A stretch of DNA of 64,000 nt, taken from the NCBI RefSeq assembly GCF_901000735.1, contig NC_081542.1, positions 15,043,577 through 15,107,576 of the forward strand. Direction: 5' to 3'. Of the stretch, positions 57,246-64,000 are shown one piece after another. The stretch's first letter is position 1. Each line of letters begins with the position of its first letter. Made by a program: the position numbers and the translations under genes. The notes under the pieces were generated by a model. The model made no database searches, was not told the DNA's origin, and worked only from the letters and a program-made list of their open reading frames with translations. Source of the stretch: Corylus avellana (taxonomy: Eukaryota; Streptophyta; Magnoliopsida; Fagales; Betulaceae).

Positions 57246-58035
57246 CTCTCTCTATTTTCACCTTCTGAATTTCTCTTCATTTCTGGGTTTCAAAGTTGCA
57301 GGCTCATATCTCTCCATTTCTGACCATTTTTTTAAAAGGATTAATTGTCTGGGTTGCTTCTTCTTTTCAAACGACTCTCTCTCTCTCTCTATTTTCACCT
57401 TTGGGTTGCTCTCCATTTTTGGTTTGAGAAAACCTTCCCAAGGACCTAATAAATTCATTGAACCCAATCACCACAAAAGACCCAGTTCCTGCAAACATCT
57501 AAACAGACGTTGCTCAGAAAATTTCTACCGTTGAACCTACCCAAGGAGTTCATCAACCTATCAGATGGCTCATCCTTAGAGAAACCGAGAAATCCACTCT
57601 TGTCAGACATGCCAAGGACACGCTGGAACAAAGGAAGTGGAGCATCAGAGTATTGGCAGATTGAAGAAAAGGGACTAAAAGAGACATTTGCTAGAACTTC
57701 AATCAACAAAGGCACACCTCCAAATACGGTGGCCCAAATCACCTCCAAAGGCCATGGGGTGGCCGAGTCACCCCCGTTTGGCCAGGGATGGTTTCGGCCA
57801 CCTCCTATGGCCGGTATGGGAGTGGACGAACCATCCCAAGGCCCTTGGGGTGGTTTGACCTTCCCCAAAACGCAAATTTTTTTTTTTATTTTAACCTTTT
57901 GGGGGTGACTGGACCACCCCCTTGGCCATGGGGTGATCGAACCACTCCTAGATCGGACATGGGATGGCACCAACCACCCCTTGGCCAAAATGAGGTTGTC
58001 AGACCACTCCATTTTGGCCAATTGGAACCACTTTT
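57246..58035. mobile_element. Possible captured gene fragment next to GGTGGCC module
   Basis: Positions 57460-57730 have ordinary base composition and open frames on both strands, unlike the surrounding repeats: on the plus strand LLSDMPRTRWNKGSG and IEEKGLKETFARTS. A GGTGGCC module follows at 57730-58030. I do not recognise the protein, and which strand was coding is uncertain. It may be a host exon picked up by a MITE or Mutator-like element, or chance. Confidence 0.35.
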
Positions 58036-58189
58036 TTTTTATTTAGTTTTTTAATATTTTTATTTTTTAAATTATTAATTTTTTTAGTATTTAATAAATT
58101 TTATATTATTTTCTTTTAAAAAAATTATTATTTTAATAACCAAAACGTGGCCATTTTGAACTACCGCACCACCGCACCGAAGCCATGCC

Positions 58190-58829
58190 GATCCAAAGCA
58201 TCTCTTCCAAGCATTTGCAACACAAGTTATGCGTTGGGAAGTCCCACTTGCTCACTTGGGCCATCATTACGTGCAATTTTAGCTTTTCTCAAAAGAGTTT
58301 ATGGAGCTGCTCACACTCATTGTTTAGTTGCACTTTTAATGGAGAATAGGTCATGATTCTCTTCACATTGTGTACAACCTATAATATTAAAAAGGCACAT
58401 AATTACTCTACTACTAAAAAAACATTATTAATTATAGTACGGATTAAAAGTTATTTATAAATCGGATAGGAATATCTTCTGATCCACTTTAATAAACCCT
58501 CTGACATGTAAGGTATACATATATTTTTTAATATTCTTAACAATTATTTATTATCTTTTTATTAACATAAGAAATTAAGAATTCAAACATTAATTTTGAA
58601 TAATTCAAACAAATTAAAAGAAACTTGACATTTGTTAGAGTGACTTAAAAGAAAACTTTTGCTTTCTCAAAAGAGTAAGTCTCACTTGCCCACTTGGGCC
58701 ATCATTACGTGCAACTTTTGCTTTCTCAAAAGAGTTTATTGAGCTGCTCACACCCATTGTTTAGTTGCACTTTTAATGGAGAATAGGTCATGATTCTCTT
58801 CATAGAAATAAGATCTTCTTCTGTTCATA
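58190..58829. repeat. Local duplication of the 22470-22640 block
   Basis: CACTTGGGCCATCATTACGT and GAGCTGCTCACACTCATTGT occur at 58195-58365. Almost the same sequence recurs at 58676-58805. Each copy is followed by the ACATTGTGTAC-ACCTATAATATT tail, the second after an intervening MITE (tail at 59331). Unit 1 has one copy. Confidence 0.75.
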
Positions 58830-59032
58830 ATTAAGATTTTTGATAAGAAATTTTAGAGTCACAAATAAAACACATGTCTCATTAATAAAATAATAATAAT
58901 AAAATTTTATTTAAGATTAAAAAAATAAATTAATAAAAAAATAAGGGGTAACTGACTATCCCATCTTAGTCATAGGGGGTGGCCGGAGAGCCACCCTTAA
59001 TGGCCGGCCAGGGGACCACCCCAAAGGGCCAA

Positions 59033-59071
<39 letters not shown>

Positions 59072-59320
59072 TAATGAGTTGGCCCTTGGAGCCTTGGAGG
59101 TGGCCGGACCAACCTCGTTTGGCCAGGGTAGTCCGGCCACCCCCTATGGCCAAGATGGGGTGGCTTATTTTTTTAATTAATTTTTTTAATCTTAAATAAT
59201 ATTTTATTATTATTTTATATTAGTGGGTCAGGTGTCTCATTTGTGGCTTTAGGATTTAAGAGAATAAATCTTAATCATAAACTGAATATTTTGTAGTCTA
59301 TTTTAGATTGCAGAGAATCC
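58830..59320. mobile_element. Fold-back MITE with GGTGGCC centre
   Basis: The arms match those of 54025-54596: GTCACAAATAAAACACATGT on the left and AGGTGTCTCATTTGTGGCTT on the right, around a GGTGGCC/GGCCACC centre at 58960-59165 that also holds an AAT microsatellite (59036-59070). It splits the second local copy of the block described at 58190. Confidence 0.7.
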
Positions 59321-59490
59321 TATTCTCTCTTTACATTGTGTACGACCTATAATATTAAAAAGGCACATAATTACTCTACTAATATAAAAAGCATAATTAA
59401 TTATAGCACGGATTAAAAGTCATTTAGAAACTAGATATAAATTTCATCTAATCCACTTTAATAAATCCTCTAACATGAAAGATGCATATG

Positions 59491-59524
<34 letters not shown>

Positions 59525-60316
59525 TCTTAACAGTTATTTATTATCCTTCTACTGGCATAGAAACCCAAATATTGATTTTTGAGGAACTTAAACACGTTAG
59601 AAGACACTTGACATTTATTAGAGTGGGTTAAGAAAATTTCTTTTAAATTTGTTTGGAGAAAATTTGTGTCCTCGCATCATAACCCATAATTGATAAAATG
59701 ACTAAACAAAAAAAATTTGACTTATCAATTTTATTAGTTGATAGTGGACTTATCACTTACGTCTAATCAGTTCACCAATTACGGATTGTTCAATCAATTT
59801 GTAAAAAAGTGTAGTACTCTAAACATTTTTTTTTTTTTTTATGCCATTAACCATAAGATATATATATTTTCTTATTTTAAAAAACAAAACAAAAAAAATT
59901 GTGAGAATTTAAAATGGCTTCCCTGGAGTCGAATTCCAACACAACCAAGAAAAGAGTCGGAATAAAATAAAATAAAATAAAAAATTTGACTAAACCAAAT
60001 AAATTGTGAGAATTTAAGAAAGGCCTGACCATTTTCTATTTGGGCTAAACGGTGGCTTTTTCCCCAAAAAAAAAAAAAGAAAAAGCCTGAGATGGCAAAG
60101 CGTTTTGGGCACTCACTCTAATCACGTGGATAGAAGACATTTCGTGTTTAAGTCTTGAATTTGTGTCTTATTTAAGTATTAAATTTCGTATTATTATTAT
60201 TATTTTTTTAATTTTTCAATAATTGCTGGCCCTACGACCCCGACGGCTACGTATAATCGAATCATTTACGCAATCTCAAGAAACAACCGGCCGGGTTGTC
60301 CGGGGCCCCGGGTTTC
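59321..60316. other. USP-C upstream region
   Basis: It aligns with 22620-23500 and then with the USP-A promoter from AGATGGCAAAGCGTTTTGGG (60090) and CACGTG (about 60125). It lacks about 870 bp present upstream of USP-A, the SINEs, the TATA box and the leader. A 31-base T run lies near 59490. Confidence 0.6.
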
Positions 60317-60322
60317 ATGGAA

Positions 60323-62029
60323 ATGGCGTGCTCGGAGAAGCAAGTGATGGTGGTAGGGATCGACGACAGCGAGCACAGCTCATACGCGCTGGGGTGGACG
60401 CTGGACCACTTCTTCGTCCCCTGTGCCTCCAACCCTACTTTCAAGCTCGTAGTCGTCCACGCCAAGCCCACTCCCACCTCCGCCGTCGGCCTCGCCGGTC
60501 CCGGTAACTGCTACCCACCGATCACCTACACTTTTTATTTTTTATTTTACATACATGTGTGTGTTGGACTACTGGTGTGGAATTGTCAAGAAAAATGGAT
60601 GACTTTGTGCAAATTTACTTGCTGATGTGGGAATTGTAGGAGCGGCCGAGGTTTTGCCGATGGTAGAAGCCGATTTGAAGAAGATCGCTGCCCGAGTCGT
60701 TGAAAAGGCCAAGGAACTTTGCATCAGTAAATCGGTATTTTTTTTAAATTTACCTTTTCTTTTTTTTTTTAAAAAAAAAAAAAAATTAATGGTATTTAGT
60801 AAATTCTTATAAGATGTCGTCATATTGAAAATCAACTTTTAGATCAATAAGAGATCGTAAGAAAGAAAAATCAATGACTAATTTTGACTATGAATTCGAG
60901 TTTACTAAATAATTTTTATTTTTAGTTTTTGGATTTTTAACTTGTATACTCTAACCTATTATTTATAAGTACTACACCTATTTAGATCACCACTTATTTC
61001 AAAATATAGTGAATTTAATTATTAATTATAATATTCTAAGCATGGGAATACATGGTTGTTGAGAAATTAGGTTGCCCAGGAGTCTAATTTCTACACCGAC
61101 CAGTCTCTGAAGTAAAATTTGCAATTTTGGATCAAGATTTGAAAGTATGCCCTGAAAAAACAGAACAATTGTTGAGAAATTGCCTTGTTGGCATACAATG
61201 GTTGTCATTTTTGACAGTTCATCCCTGAAAATTACATAGATACATATATATATTTATACATACATACATCGCATGCATATACCTAATACATGTGTACCAG
61301 TATGGCAGTAACTTGTGTGGGGAAAGTGTTCTTCTTGACATTTCAGATTGTATGCATGCAGGTGAATGATGTGACAGTGGAGGTTGTGGAAGGAGATGGT
61401 AGGAATGTTCTCTGTGAGGCCGTGGATAGACACCATGCATCCATTTTGGTTGTTGGTAGTCATGGCTATGGAGCCATTAAGAGGTATTGATCTAATATTT
61501 TTCTTCTTATTTTTGTTGTCACAGTTTCCTACTGCAGAATTATAGACAAGTTGAGCAATTAATGTTCGGGAGACATATTTCTTAGGAAGTTCTTTCAACG
61601 AGCCCATAATATAACATATTAGAACACCACTCATTGTCTTATAACTATGTTCAACACTCGCCCTCCCGAACCCTCGACTCTGTTACACCACTCTTGGGGT
61701 GATTTATTTCTCAGACATTACTCAATTCAAAAACCGAATCTAATGGATTTGGACCCAATTGTGCTATATTAACTCCTCATTCTAATGATATATTTCATAA
61801 CAATGAGCTATTTGAATTTGTTTTCACCATTACTCTGATATTTTATCTTGAAGATCAGAATGTATACTTGTATTGTACCCTGTAACAAGCAAGAATTCGA
61901 TCATCCTGCTAGTTTTGACAATGTATTTGATTTTCATGCAGGGCTGTTTTAGGCAGTGTCAGTGACTACTGTGCTCATCATGCTCACTGCACCGTGATGA
62001 TTGTGAAGAGGCCCAAAATCAAACACTAA
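60323..62029 (+). CDS. Universal stress protein A-like protein, copy C
   Basis: Exons 60323-60503, 60640-60734, 61362-61483 and 61942-62029 join in phase to 161 residues. An additional in-frame ATG at 60317 would add Met-Glu. Compared with copy A, I read changes such as PCAS for PCTS, PTPTS for PIPTY, CISKS for CINKS and VDRHH for VERHH. The loop GSHG-9X-GS and the end KRPKIKH are unchanged. Introns 1 and 2 differ strongly in length and sequence from A/B. A 59-bp deletion relative to A removes the TATA box and the 5' leader immediately before the start codon. The coding region is open, but expression would need a new core promoter. Confidence 0.88.
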
Positions 62030-62464
62030 AAAAGCTACTTTTCCTGCTTCACATAAACACATATAGCAGTTGAATCAGCCAAGTGATTTTACATTATAAT
62101 AAATTTGATCAGTGTATATTTATGTGATATTTCATTCAATGTTGCTTGTTGTGTCATCTGCTTCTATACTTTATTCCCACTTGTGAATGGGGCGGCTAGG
62201 AATTCTCCTTCATATTCTACACTGGAATTTCATCGAATACGTTATCGTCAATGTGCTTTTTCAAAGCTAGCATCCAATCTTATGTGGTATAAAATTTAAA
62301 TAACACCCACTTGGCAAAAACAACACCCTAATTATAAGCATCCAATGCTTATTTGGTACTAAATAACATCCAATTCTATTCCCTCCTTTCCCATCTGTAG
62401 TGGGAAGATCTCCCTATGTGCCACTCTGATTTGATTGTTGTATTTATTGTTTTTTTTTTTTAAA

Positions 62465-63484
62465 GGGAAAATTACACTTTATCTCCTAAAGTTTGGGGCG
62501 ATTTTCAATTCGACCTCTAATGTTTCAATGTTTGCAATGCACCCTCTAAACTTTCAAATTTTTGCACTTTGACAATTTCATCAATCAAAGCCATTTTGAC
62601 TGATGGAATAGTGATCATGTGCGACGCACGTGATCGTTGTTGGCTTTTTTTTTTTTTCCCCAATATGCCCCCATCCCAACCTCCGATCACTCTCTCTCTA
62701 TCTCTCCCCTTGCCGACGAAGACGTCGACGACACCTCCTCAAGAGCAACATCAAACTCATAGGCCGAATTAGGTTCTTCTTTCGGTTGAATTGCAAGGAC
62801 TGCACGTCGATGTGTACCCTCAGGGAGAGAAGGAACTCATGGAGAGGATTGGGAGCTTGTCCATACCGCAAGTATTTTTCAATGAGAAGCTGCTTGGGGG
62901 CTTGGTGGCGTTGAACTCTCGGAGGAACAGCGGCAGATTTGATCGGAGATTGAAGAAAATGGTAGGGAGCAAATGTCCCGACGATGTGCCTGCACCGCTT
63001 GTTTATGAATTTGACGACACCGAGGAGGAGTGGACAGAAGAGATGGTCGGGATCGTCAAGGTTTTACGTCAGAAATTGCCCATTCAGGATCGTCTAATGA
63101 AGATGAAGATGGTGAAACATTGCTTCTGTGGGAGGAGCAAGACGGTGGAGGTGTTGATTCACCTCTTGGGCTATGACCGCAGGAAGGTATGTGTGGGTGG
63201 GCAAGTGTTGTCGATGTCTTCGTCAGCAAGGAGAGAGAGAGAGAGAGAGAGAGAGAGTGATCAGAGGGTTGGGATGGGGGGCATTTTGGAGAAAAAAAAA
63301 AAGCCAACAGTGATCACGTGCGAATCACGTGATCATTGTCCCGTCAGTTAAAACGGCTTTGACTGACGGAATGGTCGAATTGCAAAAATTTGAAAGTTTG
63401 TGGGGGGTGTATTACAAAAATTGAAACATTTGAAGTCGAATTGAAAATCGCTTCAAACTTTGGGGGGTAAAGTGTAATTTTCCC
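62465..63484. mobile_element. Pack-type TIR element carrying glutaredoxin-DEP gene fragment, copy C
   Basis: The same inverted ends (GGGAAAATTACACTTTA and TAAAGTGTAATTTTCCC) and about 280-bp arms enclose the captured segment. It is closer to copy A (roughly 4 percent different) than to copy B. The arms contain a CACGTGATC palindrome and CT/GA tracts. Confidence 0.75.
62791..63351 (+). pseudogene. Open 186-codon frame over the captured glutaredoxin-DEP fragment
   Basis: This is the longest surviving frame of the three copies. It reads HVDVYPQGEKELMERIGS, IPQVFFNEKLLGGLVALNS, YEFDDTEEEWTEEMVGI, LRQKLPIQDRLMKMKMVK, VEVLIHLLGYDRRK, then RERERERE and a tail encoded by the terminal inverted repeat. 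HVDVYP to LVALNS is the second half of a glutaredoxin fold, and LPIQDR to LLGY matches the beginning of a DEP domain. The N-terminal redox motif is broken (LNCKDC in another frame directly upstream). The first codon in the frame is not ATG (it is TTG); the first ATG is at about 62839 (MERIGS). It is probably non-functional as a redox enzyme. Confidence 0.6.
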
Positions 63485-63627
63485 TTTGAAAAAAAGAACA
63501 AAAACCCATTTGGCCACTTAAAACCAAGCAAATTGGGTCCAATTCTTGGTCTTGATATTTCGAATGGGATTTCACTAAATTGATTTTTCAAATAGTTATA
63601 CAAGATGTTCAGTCATATTTATTTATT

Positions 63628-64000
63628 GGGAAAAATACACTTTACCCTCATAAAGTTTCATCTCATTTGCAATTTGGCCTCAAATATTTAAAGATTGGCA
63701 ATGTACATCAACACAGTATAAGAAATTTGCAATGTGACCTATCCGCTAACCATTTACGTTTAATTTAACTAAAAATTTCGCACATGCATTTTTTTTTTAT
63801 CCCTGATTTCCAAAATTGCCCCATATGTTTTTTGATGAAATTCCAAAAATGCCCATAATTAAAAAAAACCAAAATAAGAAGAAAAAAAAAATGGGGTTGG
63901 CCGTAGCCACCCCCTTTGGCCATGGGGTGGCAAGCACCTCTAGTTTTTTTCTGCTATTTTTTATTATTTTGTTAAAATACAAGGGCAATTAGGTCTTTTA
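63628..64000. mobile_element. Mutator-like fold-back MITE behind USP-C, cut by window end
   Basis: It begins GGGAAAAATACACTTTACCC and runs into the GGTGGCC-type module at about 63895-63935, as in 28738-29260. The right arm is outside the window. Confidence 0.7.

Larger units (their letters stand above)
44047..64000. repeat. Segmental duplication unit 2 (NLA2 to USP-C)
   Basis: This is the partner of 8430-28738. The distance from the NLA stop codon to the USP start codon is about 16.4 kb in unit 1 and about 16.1 kb in unit 2, although most of the spacer transposons differ. Private insertions here include the TRIM, three hAT-like elements, the fold-back elements and the solo LTR. The unit runs past the window end. 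Confidence 0.85.

Overview
The window is nuclear DNA of a flowering plant, almost certainly a eudicot and probably a woody rosid. The genes have short exons, GT-AG introns and long AT-rich spacers. Most of the spacer is non-autonomous transposon sequence: MITEs, hAT-like and Mutator-like elements, tRNA-derived SINEs, LINE remnants, a TRIM and a probable solo LTR. I cannot name the species. Four runs of exactly 100 N (33386-33485, 39687-39786, 52936-53035, 55552-55651) mark scaffold joins.

Left arm, single copy (1-8.4 kb): the 3' half of a plus-strand ABCC (MRP-type) transporter gene of the ABCC4/ABCC14 kind, then a complete three-exon NOP16 gene (60S ribosome biogenesis) with a telo-box-like promoter motif and a minisatellite in intron 1.

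From about 8.4 kb to the end the window is a segmentally duplicated array. The ancestral unit is a minus-strand NLA/BAH1-type SPX-RING ubiquitin ligase gene followed about 16 kb downstream by a plus-strand universal stress protein (USP) gene. Unit 1 has NLA1 (8552-11000) and USP-A (24938-26961). Unit 2 has NLA2 (44199-46247) and USP-C (60323-62029). Between them lie a third USP copy, USP-B (34909-36924), almost identical to USP-A, and two copies of one dead, 5'-truncated LINE. USP-B is bounded by gaps on both sides. Both NLA genes and all three USP genes are structurally intact. Spacers of the two units align as a string of anchors, and the interruptions are mostly datable transposon insertions, many with target-site duplications.

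Functionally, NLA proteins act in phosphate and nitrate homeostasis by ubiquitinating membrane phosphate transporters, and the USP proteins are small ATP-binding-type stress proteins. I see no reason to think they form one pathway; they are neighbours that were copied together. The most interesting signals are: a mosaic relationship among the three USP units that suggests gene conversion or an assembly switch; a Pack-type element downstream of every USP copy carrying part of a glutaredoxin-DEP gene, with one copy still open for 186 codons; loss of the TATA box and 5' leader in USP-C; nested SINEs in the USP-A/B promoter; and three adjacent hAT-like elements with different subterminal motif arrays. 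I found no convincing new multi-gene system.
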